Shown: positions 46,920 to 58,702 of the stretch, piece after piece
Numbering within the stretch: position 1 is the stretch's first letter
Layout: each line of letters begins with the position of its first letter
DNA from: Chitinivorax sp. B
GTDB taxonomy: Bacteria > Pseudomonadota > Gammaproteobacteria > Burkholderiales > SCOH01
DNA length: 64,000 nucleotides
Assembly: GCF_005503445.1 (NCBI RefSeq)
Contig: NZ_SCOH01000014.1
Span: 1-64,000 of the forward strand
Reading direction: 5' to 3'
The notes under the pieces: generated by a model
The model's database searches: none
The model's input: only the letters and a program-made list of their open reading frames with translations
What the model was told of the DNA's origin: nothing
Made by a program: the position numbers and the translations under genes

Positions 46920-49040
46920 ATGCGCTATCTCGTCATCATCGGTGCGGTCTTCGGCACGATCTTGATGTTCCTATTGGCAACGGCCAGTAGCAATACTTCC
47001 GGCTTGGCTGTCCATTATTGGGAACTGTTTGCCCTCAACGGGCTGATGTTACTGGTGTTGTTGGGCATCTTGGTACGCCAGCTATTGCGCTTACGATGGC
47101 GGCTGAAACAGCAGGTATTTGGCGCCAAACTGACCTTCCGATTGGTATTGATGTTCGCTACCTTGACCATTGTGCCTGGTACGCTGATCTATACCGTCTC
47201 TGTTCAATTCCTGACCCGCTCGATCGAAGGCTGGTTCAACGTCAATGTTGAAAAGGCGTTAGACCGAGGTTTGGCATTAGGCCAAATGGCACTTCACCAC
47301 CAATTGGATAATTTGGTCGATACTACGTCGGTGGTTGCTGCACGTTTGCATGACGATAGCGGCATCATCAACCCAGGCAGGTTGGGTATTTTACGAGCCC
47401 AATATCAAATACAGGAATTGGCGCTTTTCAATACCACAGGCAGGTTGATTGCCATGGCCAGTGCTGGTAGGCGGGATAGCCCAGTTTTCTACCCGGATGG
47501 TGCGATGCTGAAGGAAGCATTCGAATCCAATTACCGGGGAATTGAAAACGACATCGAGGGCGGTTTGCTACTTCGTTCCGTACAGCGTGTTGAAGACATC
47601 AAAGGGGCGCCGCTGCTATTGCAAGCGATTCAGCCGGTCCCGAAAGCTTTGGCTGATGATGCCGAGTTGGTGGAACGCGTTCGGGCAGATTACAAGCAGC
47701 TTTCCTTGTCACGTGCTGGTTTGAAGGTTATCTATAGCTTGACGCTGACTTTGACCATGTTACTGGCTCTGTTACTGGCGTTGGCGCTGGCGTTTGTATT
47801 AAGTGATCGGCTGTCTGCACCTTTGCGAGCCTTGGCTGCGGGTACGCGCGCAGTGGCGCAAGGTGACTTCTCACAACGGCAACCAGTCACCAGCCGCGAC
47901 GAGCTGGGCATTCTGACACAATCCTTCAACCTGATGACACGTCAATTGGCAGAAGCCAGCGAAACGGTCGATCGTAATCAATCACAGCTGGAAGCAGCCA
48001 AGGGCTATCTGGAAGGCGTGCTGGTAACACTGACCAGCGGCGTGTTGACTTTTGATGAGCGGTTTCGATTACGTGCGGTCAACCCTAGTGCCAGCCATAT
48101 TTTGGGGCTGGATCTGGAGCGGTTGCGGGGCGTCAAACTGAATGCCTGGGCTGACGATACGCCGGAGCTTGAAGGAGTGTGTACTTCGATTCAACAGGGG
48201 TTTGCCAATGAGGGGCAACGGCAGTGGCAATACCAGCTGGACTGGATGAGCAAGAATGGTCGACGTGTGATCTTGCTGCGTGGTGCACGATTGCAGCGCG
48301 GCCCGGAAAATGGTGTGGTCGTGGTGTTCGACGATATTACCGAGCTGATGCAAGCCCAGCGTGATGCGGCCTGGGGGGAAGTGGCCAAGCGTTTGGCACA
48401 TGAAATCAAGAACCCACTGACGCCCATTCAGTTGTCAGCTGAGCGCATACAACATCGTTTGAGTGATAAGTTGGAACAGGCTGATGCCGACATGCTGGAT
48501 CGAGCGACCAAAACCATCGTCAAGCAGGTGCATGAGCTGAAAAAGATGGTGGATGCCTTCAAGGACTATGCCCGTCAACCCGCTTCCAAGTTGAAATTGC
48601 TGGATTTAAACCAGTTGTTGGGAGAGGTGCTGGTACTATATGAAGCAACACCGTTTTTGCACCTGCAATTGCCCGAAACACCGTTATGGGTGATGGGAGA
48701 CGCGACATTGTTGCGGCAAGTGATGCATAATTTGCTACAAAATGCGCAAGACGCCGTGTTGGATCAACCGATCCCACAGTTGTCCGTCGAGGCATGGGCC
48801 GCCAATCACAAGGTGATGGTGATGGTGGCGGATAACGGTTGTGGTATTCCACCCGATATGCTGAGCCGTGTTTTTGAACCCTATGTCACCACCAAGCAGA
48901 AAGGGACGGGTTTGGGGTTGGCCATTGTCAAAAAAATCATTGACGAGCACAGTGGCTTGATCCATATCACCAACATCGAACCGCACGGTGTGCGGGTCGC
49001 CATCGAATTACCTTTGGCCGAGGCACCTGCCACGGCCTAG
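46920..49040 (+). CDS. NtrY-like sensor histidine kinase
   Basis: This 706-residue membrane kinase has an N-terminal set of hydrophobic segments, a long periplasmic part, a further membrane segment near residue 290, HAMP (LSAPLRALAAGTRAVAQGDFSQ), PAS (near residues 360-470), HisKA with the phospho-acceptor motif LAHEIKNPLTPIQLSAERI, and HATPase_c with NLLQNAQDAV, VADNGCGIPPDM and GTGLGLAIVKKI. This is the layout of NtrY, which senses nitrogen- or redox-related cues and phosphorylates NtrX. The partner regulator starts 25 bases downstream. Confidence 0.93.
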   Translation: MRYLVIIGAVFGTILMFLLATASSNTSGLAVHYWELFALNGLMLLVLLGILVRQLLRLRWRLKQQVFGAKLTFRLVLMFATLTIVPGTLIYTVSVQFLTRSIEGWFNVNVEKALDRGLALGQMALHHQLDNLVDTTSVVAARLHDDSGIINPGRLGILRAQYQIQELALFNTTGRLIAMASAGRRDSPVFYPDGAMLKEAFESNYRGIENDIEGGLLLRSVQRVEDIKGAPLLLQAIQPVPKALADDAELVERVRADYKQLSLSRAGLKVIYSLTLTLTMLLALLLALALAFVLSDRLSAPLRALAAGTRAVAQGDFSQRQPVTSRDELGILTQSFNLMTRQLAEASETVDRNQSQLEAAKGYLEGVLVTLTSGVLTFDERFRLRAVNPSASHILGLDLERLRGVKLNAWADDTPELEGVCTSIQQGFANEGQRQWQYQLDWMSKNGRRVILLRGARLQRGPENGVVVVFDDITELMQAQRDAAWGEVAKRLAHEIKNPLTPIQLSAERIQHRLSDKLEQADADMLDRATKTIVKQVHELKKMVDAFKDYARQPASKLKLLDLNQLLGEVLVLYEATPFLHLQLPETPLWVMGDATLLRQVMHNLLQNAQDAVLDQPIPQLSVEAWAANHKVMVMVADNGCGIPPDMLSRVFEPYVTTKQKGTGLGLAIVKKIIDEHSGLIHITNIEPHGVRVAIELPLAEAPATA

Positions 49041-49065
49041 GCCGTATATAGAATGAAGTGGGCAC

Positions 49066-50334
49066 ATGCCAGGTAAGCATATCCTGATCGTCGATGACGA
49101 AATCGGTATTCGTGAATTGCTGTCAGAAATCCTGCAGGATGAGGGATATGACATCAAACTCGCGGAGAACGCAGAACAAGCAAGACTATGGCGCAACCAG
49201 ACGCGGCCCGATTTGGTGCTGTTGGATATCTGGATGCCGGACTGCGATGGCGTCAGCCTATTGAAAGAATGGGCAAACAATGGCCAGTTGACCATGCCGG
49301 TTGTGATGATGTCCGGCCATGGCACAATTGAAACTGCTGTTGAAGCAACCCGTATTGGTGCAATCGACTATCTGGAAAAGCCTATTGGTCTGCAAAAACT
49401 GCTGACTACGGTCAGTCGCGCCATCAAGACTGGAGTGGGCCATACTGGCAGTGAATTATCACTGGCCAGCTTGGGGAAGGGCAATGCCGTCCAAGAGTTG
49501 AAACGCCAATTGGATCTTGTCCAGCCGTTGAAGACGCCGATTCTGTTGCTGGGCGAGCCTGGTGTCGGGTTCGAAAGCTGTGCACGCTTCCTCCATCATT
49601 CCAATACGCCTTTTGTTGCTCCCGAGCAGATCGAACGGGCACTGGATGCGCCTGCAGACTTGTTGCAACAGGCCAACAATGGGGTTTTGTTCCTGCGTGA
49701 GGTGGGGCGTTTGGGCGCCCGGGCGCAACAGGGCCTGTTGCAGGTATTGGCCAAACTTGAAAAGTTCAATATCCGTCTGGTTTGTGCCACTTGTCGTCCG
49801 TTGGTAGAACTGACGCAAGATCGCAATTTCGATCCTGGTCTGTTCGCGGCTATCAGTGTCTTGCAAATCCCGGTGCCATCATTGAAGGCACATCGTGAGG
49901 ACGTACCGGATCTTGCACATCAAATCCTTGACCGCTTGGTGGAGGAGAAGAAGGTTCCCACGCGCCGTTTCAGCGTGGCAGCCTTGAATGCGCTGCGTAA
50001 TCACGATTGGCCTGGGAATCTGGAACAGTTGCGCAATCTGGTTGCAACCCTGGCCATGACCTCGATTAGTGATGAGATTGGTGTGAACGAGGTGAATCGT
50101 CTGCTGGCTCCCTATGCCATGCAGCAAACACTGGGTTGTGGCGAAGCGTTGGATCTACCACTTCGAGAAGCGCGTGATATTTTCGAACGTCATTACTTCG
50201 AACACCACATCAAGCTGGAAAACGGCAATATGAGCCGGGTGGCAGAGAAGGTTGGACTGGAGCGCACCCATCTCTACCGCAAGCTAAAGCAACTGGGTAT
50301 CCGCTTTTCAAAGCGTGTTGCAGAAGATGCATAG
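49066..50334 (+). CDS. NtrX-like response regulator with degenerate AAA+ domain
   Basis: This 422-residue regulator has an intact receiver (ILIVDDEIGIRELL; phospho-acceptor Asp54 in LLDIWMPDCDG; MMSGHG; DYLEKPIG), a central sigma54-activator-type AAA+ region and a Fis-type helix-turn-helix at the C-terminus (NMSRVAEKVGLERTHLYRKL). The AAA+ part is damaged: Walker A reads GEPGVGFE where GESGTGKE is usual, so the ATP-binding Lys is Phe169; Walker B reads LFLREVG where LFLDEI is usual, so Asp is Arg211; and the segment holding the GAFTGA loop that touches sigma54 is missing. It is therefore unlikely to activate sigma54 by ATP hydrolysis and may act as a sigma54-independent repressor or activator. 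Confidence 0.92.
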   Translation: MPGKHILIVDDEIGIRELLSEILQDEGYDIKLAENAEQARLWRNQTRPDLVLLDIWMPDCDGVSLLKEWANNGQLTMPVVMMSGHGTIETAVEATRIGAIDYLEKPIGLQKLLTTVSRAIKTGVGHTGSELSLASLGKGNAVQELKRQLDLVQPLKTPILLLGEPGVGFESCARFLHHSNTPFVAPEQIERALDAPADLLQQANNGVLFLREVGRLGARAQQGLLQVLAKLEKFNIRLVCATCRPLVELTQDRNFDPGLFAAISVLQIPVPSLKAHREDVPDLAHQILDRLVEEKKVPTRRFSVAALNALRNHDWPGNLEQLRNLVATLAMTSISDEIGVNEVNRLLAPYAMQQTLGCGEALDLPLREARDIFERHYFEHHIKLENGNMSRVAEKVGLERTHLYRKLKQLGIRFSKRVAEDA

Positions 50335-50387
50335 TATGATTTTTCATGAGAATGAATAGCTTGTCGCTGTTCTGACAGTGAATTCAC

Positions 50388-50807
50388 ATGCGCCAGATTG
50401 TGCTGTTGCTGATCCGTTGCTACCAGCGTTTCATTTCTCCCTATAAAGGCTTTTCCTGCGCCTATCGGATTCATACCGGATATGCCAGTTGCTCGGTGCT
50501 TGGCTACCGTGCCATTCGGCGTTATGGGGTATGGATGGGCTTGGGAATACTGCAAGAGCGCATGCACTGCTGCGCATTGGCACATGCTCATTATGGGCCG
50601 ATTCATCGGCGCCGACTGGTACAACAACGGGGTGATTGCGATCCCGGTTGCGATTTACCTTGTGACAGCCCTGGCGGCAATGGGCTGGGCCGTTTTTGCG
50701 ATGTGCTGGACTGTTGCGATTGTGGTTGTGATTGGCCGCGTCGTAAACGACGCGAGCCCAAAAAACGGCGGTGGGGTAAAGACAAATACCTGCCACCCCA
50801 ACACTGA
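50388..50807 (+). CDS. YidD-family protein with Cys-rich C-terminal extension
   Basis: The first 65 residues of this 139-residue protein match the YidD (membrane protein insertion efficiency factor) family: IVLLLIRCYQRFISPYKGFSCAY, then GYASCSVLGYRAIRRYGVWMG. Ordinary YidD is about 70-85 residues and acts near YidC at the inner membrane. Here a second half of about 60 residues follows, very rich in Cys (CDPGCDLPC, FCDVLDCCDCGCDW) and ending in a basic tail RRKRREPKKRRWGK. Similar long Cys-rich YidD-like proteins occur in other proteobacteria; the extra part might bind metal or form disulfides, but this is inference. It follows the ntrX-like gene by 53 bases. Confidence 0.75.
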   Translation: MRQIVLLLIRCYQRFISPYKGFSCAYRIHTGYASCSVLGYRAIRRYGVWMGLGILQERMHCCALAHAHYGPIHRRRLVQQRGDCDPGCDLPCDSPGGNGLGRFCDVLDCCDCGCDWPRRKRREPKKRRWGKDKYLPPQH

Positions 50808-51250
50808 GTTGGATCACGTTTATCGTGTTTGTTCTATCTTGGCTCCAGCCTCCTTGATTCATTTTTGCAGTTTCACTTGAGTCTGCCATCTAAATTGCTT
50901 GTTCTATACGTGGGTTACAGTACGGATTTTCAATGTCGGATAAGCCCGATATGGCCCGCCTGTTTAACTCATGCTTGGTATTTCTTGGCCAGCGATCTGG
51001 CAAGTTACGTGAGGTTTACTGCCAGGCCTATCGTGCAATATCGCAATTTTCGAATATCTGACGGACATTGCCTTGCCCGCTTACGCGTGAGCAAGCTGGT
51101 ATTTGCATAGGTTCATCGCTTGTTTGCACCAGAAAATGCTTGAGTTGATCTTGCGGCTATGAAGTATCAAGCCCAGGCACTTGGTCAGCAGGCTGCATTT
51201 TGTATGGCGTTACGCCTATAACACAATAACTTGTTACAGAGGGAAGCCAT
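50808..51250. other. Intergenic region between yidD-like gene and trkA
   Basis: About 440 bases in which I see no supported gene, hairpin terminator or clear promoter. The trkA ribosome binding site (GAGGGAAG) ends it at 51238-51246. Confidence 0.5.
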
Positions 51251-52624
51251 TTGAAAATTCTGATAGTGGGCGGCGGTAGGGTAGGCGCATCAGCAGCGGA
51301 ATACCTGGTCAGAGAAGATAATGACATCACGGTCATTGACCATGATGAAGCCTGCCTGAAACATCTGCAAAGTCGTTTTGACCTGCGGACGATTGTAGGT
51401 AGTGCTGCCAACCCGGCTGTGTTGGAACAGGCATCTGCAGCGGATGCAGACCTACTATTGGCGTTAACGCCCAATGATGAGATGAATCTGGTGGTATGCC
51501 AGCTTTGTCGCGTGTTGTATCAGACCACAACCCGGATCGCTAGAGTACGTTCCAGTGGTTTTGCGCGATATGGTGAGGATTTTCTGAGAGAACACTTTGG
51601 TGTGCATCGGGTGATTTGTCCCGAAGAAATTGTGACGGACTATCTGGATTTGTTGTTGGATTACCCGGAAGCCTTGCAGGTGATTGATCTGGCAGGTGGA
51701 AAGTTGAGATTGCTGGCTGTGAAGGTTCGATTTGACGGCATGATGGTGGGCAAGAAGCTGAAAGATATTCGCCAGCATCTGGGGGAAATCGATTGTCGTG
51801 TGGCCGTCATCTATCGAGGAGAGCGACCGATTTTCCCCAGTGGGGATACCAAGGTACAGGAAGGGGATGAGGTCTTCTTTATGGCCTCGACAGAAAATCT
51901 GGAAAAGGTGTTACGAGAGTGGTGCGGCCATCACCGCAAGGTCAAACGCGTCATCATCGCGGGTGGTGGCAATATTGGCTACCGCTTGGCCCGGCAACGA
52001 GAACGTGATTGCAATGTGAAAATCATCGAACACAACGTCAATCGAGCCAGTTGGCTGGCGGAGCACCTGCACCAAACCTTGGTGTTTCAGGGGGACGCGA
52101 CTGACGAAAAGCTGTTGGATACCGAAAACATTGATGAAACCGATGTATTTCTAGCCCTGACCAACGATGACGAAGATAACCTGATGTCTGCCATGTTGGC
52201 CAAGCGGATGGGGGCTCGCAAGACCATTTCATTGATCAATCGAGCAGCCTATGTGGACGTTGCACAAGGTAGCCGCATCGATATTGCCATATCTCCCGCA
52301 CAACGAATGATCGGGCCGCTTTTGGCTACATTGCGACGTGGTGATGTGGTAGGGGTGCATAGTTTGCGTCATGGTTTGGCGGAAGTCATTGAAGCGGTGG
52401 CGCACGGGGACCGCGATACTTCTCATCTGAGTGGACGGCGTATTGCTGATGTCGATTTACCTGCTGGCTGTGTAATAGGTGCGTTGGTACGTGGTGAACA
52501 GGTCATCATGGCACATGGTGAAACGGTCATTGCTGATGGTGATCGAGTGATTCTGTTTGTCGACAACCGGCGCATGATTCCGAAGGTGGAGAAGTTGTTT
52601 CAGGTCAAACTTGGATTCCTGTAA
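51251..52624 (+). CDS. trkA: Trk system potassium transporter regulatory subunit TrkA
   Basis: TrkA is the cytoplasmic NAD(H)-binding regulator of the Trk potassium channel. The 457-residue protein has two RCK modules, the first opening at once with KILIVGGGRVGASAAEYL and the second with VIIAGGGNIGYRLA at about residue 235, each with the Rossmann Gly-rich motif, and the conserved GDATDEKLL and ALTNDDEDN. The start is a TTG, which is chosen because it places the first motif at the family's usual position and follows GAGGGAAG. trkH follows six bases later. Confidence 0.96.
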   Translation: MKILIVGGGRVGASAAEYLVREDNDITVIDHDEACLKHLQSRFDLRTIVGSAANPAVLEQASAADADLLLALTPNDEMNLVVCQLCRVLYQTTTRIARVRSSGFARYGEDFLREHFGVHRVICPEEIVTDYLDLLLDYPEALQVIDLAGGKLRLLAVKVRFDGMMVGKKLKDIRQHLGEIDCRVAVIYRGERPIFPSGDTKVQEGDEVFFMASTENLEKVLREWCGHHRKVKRVIIAGGGNIGYRLARQRERDCNVKIIEHNVNRASWLAEHLHQTLVFQGDATDEKLLDTENIDETDVFLALTNDDEDNLMSAMLAKRMGARKTISLINRAAYVDVAQGSRIDIAISPAQRMIGPLLATLRRGDVVGVHSLRHGLAEVIEAVAHGDRDTSHLSGRRIADVDLPAGCVIGALVRGEQVIMAHGETVIADGDRVILFVDNRRMIPKVEKLFQVKLGFL

Positions 52625-52630
52625 ACCACC

Positions 52631-54088
52631 ATGCACAAGATTCTCCCGATTGCGAATGTGCTAGGTAAGCTGATGGTGCTGTTTGGCATGTTGTTCGTGT
52701 TTCCGTTGATCGTCTCCTACGTGGCTGGTGACGGACAGGCCAAGGATTTTTGGATTGCAATGGGTGTGGTCCTGCTGATTGGATCTAGTTTATGGGGTAG
52801 TACACGGCGTTACGTCAGAGAATTGAAACCACGCGACGGCTTTGTGCTGGTGGTGCTGTTATGGACAGGTTTTGCCGCCGTGGCAACGGTGCCACTGATG
52901 TTGGCGATCGACAATCTCAGCTTCACTGATGCGTATTTCGAGACCATGTCAGGGCTGACCACCACGGGGGCGACCGTTCTGTCCGGGTTGGATCATCTTC
53001 CTGCGTCGATCAACTTTTGGCGCCATTTCCTGAATTGGGTCGGAGGCATGGGCATCATCGTCCTGGCGGTGGCCATATTGCCGTTGCTGGGGGTGGGGGG
53101 GATGCAACTTTACAAGGCCGAAACTCCTGGGCCGATCAAAGATTCAAAGCTTACTCCCCGCATTACCGAGACAGCTAAGAATTTGTGGTTGATCTATGCG
53201 GCATTGACTTTGGCCTGCTTCATTGCCTTGAAGCTGGCGGGTATGTCCTGGCTGGATGCAATTTGCCATGCATTCGCCGCATTGAGCCTCGGGGGATTGT
53301 CGACCCATGATAGCAGCATTGGTTTCTTCAATTCACCACTGATCGAAGGCATTTTGATTGTCTTCATGCTACTGGCAGCAATGAATTTTGCCACCCATTT
53401 CGTCGCTTGGCGCGAGAAACGGTTGATCGCTTATTGGTGTGATTACGAAGCGATGACCATGCTGGTACTGATTATTGTCAGCGTCTTGGGTTTGGCTTTG
53501 TACCTGCGTTACTTTGGGCCATACCAGTATCTATCAAATGCGTTGCGGCACGTGGCCTTCAACTTGGTGTCGATTGCTACTGACTGCGGTTTTGTCAGTA
53601 TGGATTACGATCGCTGGCCGCCATTTGTGCCGCTGTGGATGTTGTTTCTATCCTGTATCTGCGCTAATTCAGGCTCAACGGGTGGTGGCATCAAAATGAT
53701 CCGTACGCTGATTCTGGCTCGCCAAGCTTCACGTGAAATGTTGTCACTATTGCACCCATCAGTGGTACAGCCCGTCAAGATTGGCCCAATGGTCATCCCA
53801 AACAGCGTGGTGTCCGCTGTATTGGGTTTCATCTTTGTCTATTTCATGAGCATCGCCACATTGACGTTCATGCTGACAGCCAGCGGGATGGATTTTGTGT
53901 CGTCGTTTAGCGCAATTATTGCCTGTATCAACAATGCGGGGCCAGGTTTGGGACAGGTGGGACCCGCATTCAATTATGAAAGCCTGCATGATATTCAGGT
54001 GTGGATTTGTACGTTGGCCATGCTGCTGGGGCGGCTGGAAGTCTTTACTTTGTTGATACTGTTCAATCCGGCCTTCTGGCGTCGCTGA
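52631..54088 (+). CDS. trkH: Trk potassium uptake channel subunit TrkH
   Basis: TrkH is the membrane pore subunit of the Trk potassium uptake system. The 485-residue polytopic protein has four pore-loop repeats with selectivity residues: MSGLTTTGATVLSG (first), FAALSLGGLSTHDSSIG (second), ATDCGFVSMDY (third) and CINNAGPGLG (fourth). The conserved SGSTGGGIKMIR follows the third. It forms an operon with trkA. Confidence 0.96.
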   Translation: MHKILPIANVLGKLMVLFGMLFVFPLIVSYVAGDGQAKDFWIAMGVVLLIGSSLWGSTRRYVRELKPRDGFVLVVLLWTGFAAVATVPLMLAIDNLSFTDAYFETMSGLTTTGATVLSGLDHLPASINFWRHFLNWVGGMGIIVLAVAILPLLGVGGMQLYKAETPGPIKDSKLTPRITETAKNLWLIYAALTLACFIALKLAGMSWLDAICHAFAALSLGGLSTHDSSIGFFNSPLIEGILIVFMLLAAMNFATHFVAWREKRLIAYWCDYEAMTMLVLIIVSVLGLALYLRYFGPYQYLSNALRHVAFNLVSIATDCGFVSMDYDRWPPFVPLWMLFLSCICANSGSTGGGIKMIRTLILARQASREMLSLLHPSVVQPVKIGPMVIPNSVVSAVLGFIFVYFMSIATLTFMLTASGMDFVSSFSAIIACINNAGPGLGQVGPAFNYESLHDIQVWICTLAMLLGRLEVFTLLILFNPAFWRR

Positions 54089-54222
54089 CAAATTGCTTGG
54101 CGTAACGTTCCAAATTGGCGATGTTGCGTTGCGCAAACTATGCTGATAATTGGTGAAAGTACCGTGCGTATTTGCGCCCGTAGACTATCTACCGCGCCCA
54201 ATGCGATGTTCAGGAGCTTTTT

Positions 54223-55971
54223 ATGACTGCCAGAGATTTTAATCCCGCCTGTGGTCCACTTGATCCGTCCAGCTGTGATCGGCTGATGTCGCTTCAGCAT
54301 CGCCTTGGTGAGGTGGTTGATCCATTTGGGGTATCCACCACAATTGTTCGTGCTCAGCAAGCCTGGCTGGCACATCCCAAAGAGTTGACGGCAGCTTGGT
54401 GGCGTTTTATGGGGGATCTGGCGCGCGTACAGTCACACCATATGGTGCGTGCCACTGGATTGCAGGCGCCGGATGTGATCGATGTGAAGCCTGACGACGC
54501 TCGATGGTCCGAACCGGTTTGGGAAGACCTGCCATTCTGGGATATTTCCAAGGAATGGTATCTGATGTGTACCCACTGGTTGCAGGATGCCCTTTATCAG
54601 ACGCCGGGTTTACCTGAGTCAGAGCGTCGCCGCGGGGCATTCTGGATTCGTAAGTGGTTGAATGCAGTGGCGCCGACCAATTTCTTCTTCACCAATCCGG
54701 TCGCGATGCGCAAATTTGTCGAGACCAAAGGCGAAAGCCTGATTCGCGGCTTGAACAATTTTGTTCAAGATATGCGCGAGGGTGATATTTCCATGACGGA
54801 CAAACGGCCGTTCCAGGTGGGGAGCAATTTGGCGACGACACCTGGCGCCGTGGTTTTCCGCAATCGGGTGCTGGAAGTCATTCAATACACTCCGACGACC
54901 GACAAGGTACATGCAGTACCATTGGTCATTATTGCGCCGTGGATCAACAAGTACTACATCCTGGATTTGAACAGTAAGAAAAGCTTGGTCAAGCATTTTG
55001 TCGATCAGGGGTTTACGGTGTTCATCACCAGCTGGTGCAACCCTGGTGCCGATATGGCGGAGGCCAGCTTTGATGACTATATCGTCGATGGTATCGGCCA
55101 AATTGTGGACGTGGCACGTACCGTTACCAAGTCAGACAAAGTCAATGCAGTAGGTTATTGCCTGGGGGGAACTGGGCTGGCCATTTATATGGCGTGGCTG
55201 GCCAAGCGTCATGCCAAGGTGGAGGACATGCCGGTACAAAGCTGGACCTTGTTTACCACACTGACTGATTTTGCCCGGCCGGGCGATGTGGAAGTGTTCA
55301 TTGATGAATCGGGCCTGCAAGCCATCGAACGTACCATCGACCAGAAAGGTTTTCTGGATGGTAAGGAAATGGCCATGAGTTTCCGGATGCTGCGTTCAAA
55401 CAGCCTGATCTGGCATTATTGGGTACACAACTATCTGTATGGCGAAACACCGCCTGCATTCGATGTCTTGTACTGGAATGTCGACACCACACGTATGCCA
55501 GGTAACATGCACAAGTACTATCTGCGAGAGTTCTACCTGCACAATAAATTGATTCAGCCAAATGCATTGACCATTGCAGGTGAGCAAATCGACTTGCGCA
55601 CCATCAAAGTGCCGCTGTACTCAGTCGGGGCAGAAGAGGATCACATTGCCCCATGGCGCCAGACGTTCACGCTGATGGGATTAGTCAGTGGGCCCAAAGT
55701 GTATACCTTATCTACGTCAGGTCATATTCTTGGCATCGTCAATCCGCCGGTGAATCCACCTAAGCGTAGCTACTGGTCAGGCGAGCCGCTGGAAGGGGAT
55801 ACTGCAGATGATTGGAAACAGCGGCAGTCCAGAACGGTTGGTAGTTGGTGGGAACATTGGACGACGTGGCTCAAACCTCATTCCGGAGAACTGGTGAAGC
55901 CACCCGCGATGGGCAATCGAACTTTCAAGAAACTGGTGGATGCACCTGGAACTTATGTATTGGTACGGTAG
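54223..55971 (+). CDS. phaC: Class I polyhydroxyalkanoate synthase
   Basis: PhaC polymerises (R)-3-hydroxyacyl-CoA into storage polyester granules. The 582-residue length fits class I. Seen are the N-terminal domain with FWDISKEWYLMCTHWL and RKWLNAVAPTNFFFTNP, the lipase-like box GYCLGGT with the catalytic Cys at about residue 313, and GAEEDHIAPWRQT carrying the Asp/His region and LSTSGHILGIVNPP with the catalytic His. CAGGAG precedes the ATG. No phaA, phaB or phasin gene is adjacent. Confidence 0.95.
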   Translation: MTARDFNPACGPLDPSSCDRLMSLQHRLGEVVDPFGVSTTIVRAQQAWLAHPKELTAAWWRFMGDLARVQSHHMVRATGLQAPDVIDVKPDDARWSEPVWEDLPFWDISKEWYLMCTHWLQDALYQTPGLPESERRRGAFWIRKWLNAVAPTNFFFTNPVAMRKFVETKGESLIRGLNNFVQDMREGDISMTDKRPFQVGSNLATTPGAVVFRNRVLEVIQYTPTTDKVHAVPLVIIAPWINKYYILDLNSKKSLVKHFVDQGFTVFITSWCNPGADMAEASFDDYIVDGIGQIVDVARTVTKSDKVNAVGYCLGGTGLAIYMAWLAKRHAKVEDMPVQSWTLFTTLTDFARPGDVEVFIDESGLQAIERTIDQKGFLDGKEMAMSFRMLRSNSLIWHYWVHNYLYGETPPAFDVLYWNVDTTRMPGNMHKYYLREFYLHNKLIQPNALTIAGEQIDLRTIKVPLYSVGAEEDHIAPWRQTFTLMGLVSGPKVYTLSTSGHILGIVNPPVNPPKRSYWSGEPLEGDTADDWKQRQSRTVGSWWEHWTTWLKPHSGELVKPPAMGNRTFKKLVDAPGTYVLVR

Positions 55972-56448
55972 CTCCCGCTATTGATGGTAGACCGCGCATG
56001 CCAGGGCGACCCAGGTGGGTGATGCATTCTGCGAATCATCCACGGTGTCGCCTGAATCTGACGATATGCCAATTTCACAAGTGAATTGATATATCTCTGT
56101 ACTTTACTTTGAACCTCAACAGACGGGCTAACCAGTAGCCAGTTGATTGCCAAAGTTGCACCGATCATTCTAAACCCTTGTCTGGGCCATATTTCCACCC
56201 GATCTCAAGCGCACTGCTGTTTCATTGGGCGGTATTTCGTCACAAATTTCCGCATTGCACAAACAGATCTGCACACTCGGATGATCGATATTGGGTGGCT
56301 TTTATTGAGTTGATTTTATTGGATTAGATGGCTGACTTTGAACCTATGTAAGCAAGTTGTTTAAGGTATCGTCATGGCTGGGTACCACAGGCTTGTGTGA
56401 TATCGATATCTGAATTCAAAACGCACATGAAATCTCGGTGCAGAGTGA
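55972..56448. other. Intergenic region downstream of phaC
   Basis: About 480 bases, AT-rich towards its end, with no gene I can support. It ends in the promoter and dyad of the dienoyl-CoA reductase gene. Confidence 0.5.
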
Positions 56449-56477
56449 TTGACAACTTACTAACTAGTAAGTACATT
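56449..56477 (+). promoter_or_regulatory. Sigma70 promoter of the 2,4-dienoyl-CoA reductase gene
   Basis: A perfect -35 box TTGACA (56449-56454) and TACATT (56472-56477) as -10 are separated by 17 bases. Transcription would start near 56484, giving a leader of about 40 bases that contains the AAGGAG ribosome binding site. Confidence 0.8.
56455..56472. promoter_or_regulatory. Dyad operator in promoter spacer (TetR-family type)
   Basis: ACTTACTA, two bases, TAGTAAGT form a perfect inverted repeat that exactly fills the space between the -35 and -10 boxes. Size and symmetry resemble operators of TetR-family repressors, several of which control fatty-acid degradation genes. No TetR gene is in the window. 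Confidence 0.7.
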
Positions 56478-56490
56478 TTTGATGATGTGA

Positions 56491-58548
<2,058 letters not shown>

Positions 58549-58702
58549 TGAACAATCCTGCCCTCATTGGCAAGGGTGGGTAATGATTCAATGACTTTCT
58601 TTGGGCTTGGGCGCATCAAGGTATATGCGCTTGAGCCGTCATTCATGTGACAATGTTGGTCTGCTGGCAATACTGCCTCTTCAGTTATCCGAACGTGATC
58701 AC

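Noticed and set aside
50829-51110. 93-codon open frame between the yidD-like gene and trkA
   Set aside because: No ribosome binding site, no signal or domain, composition not protein-like.
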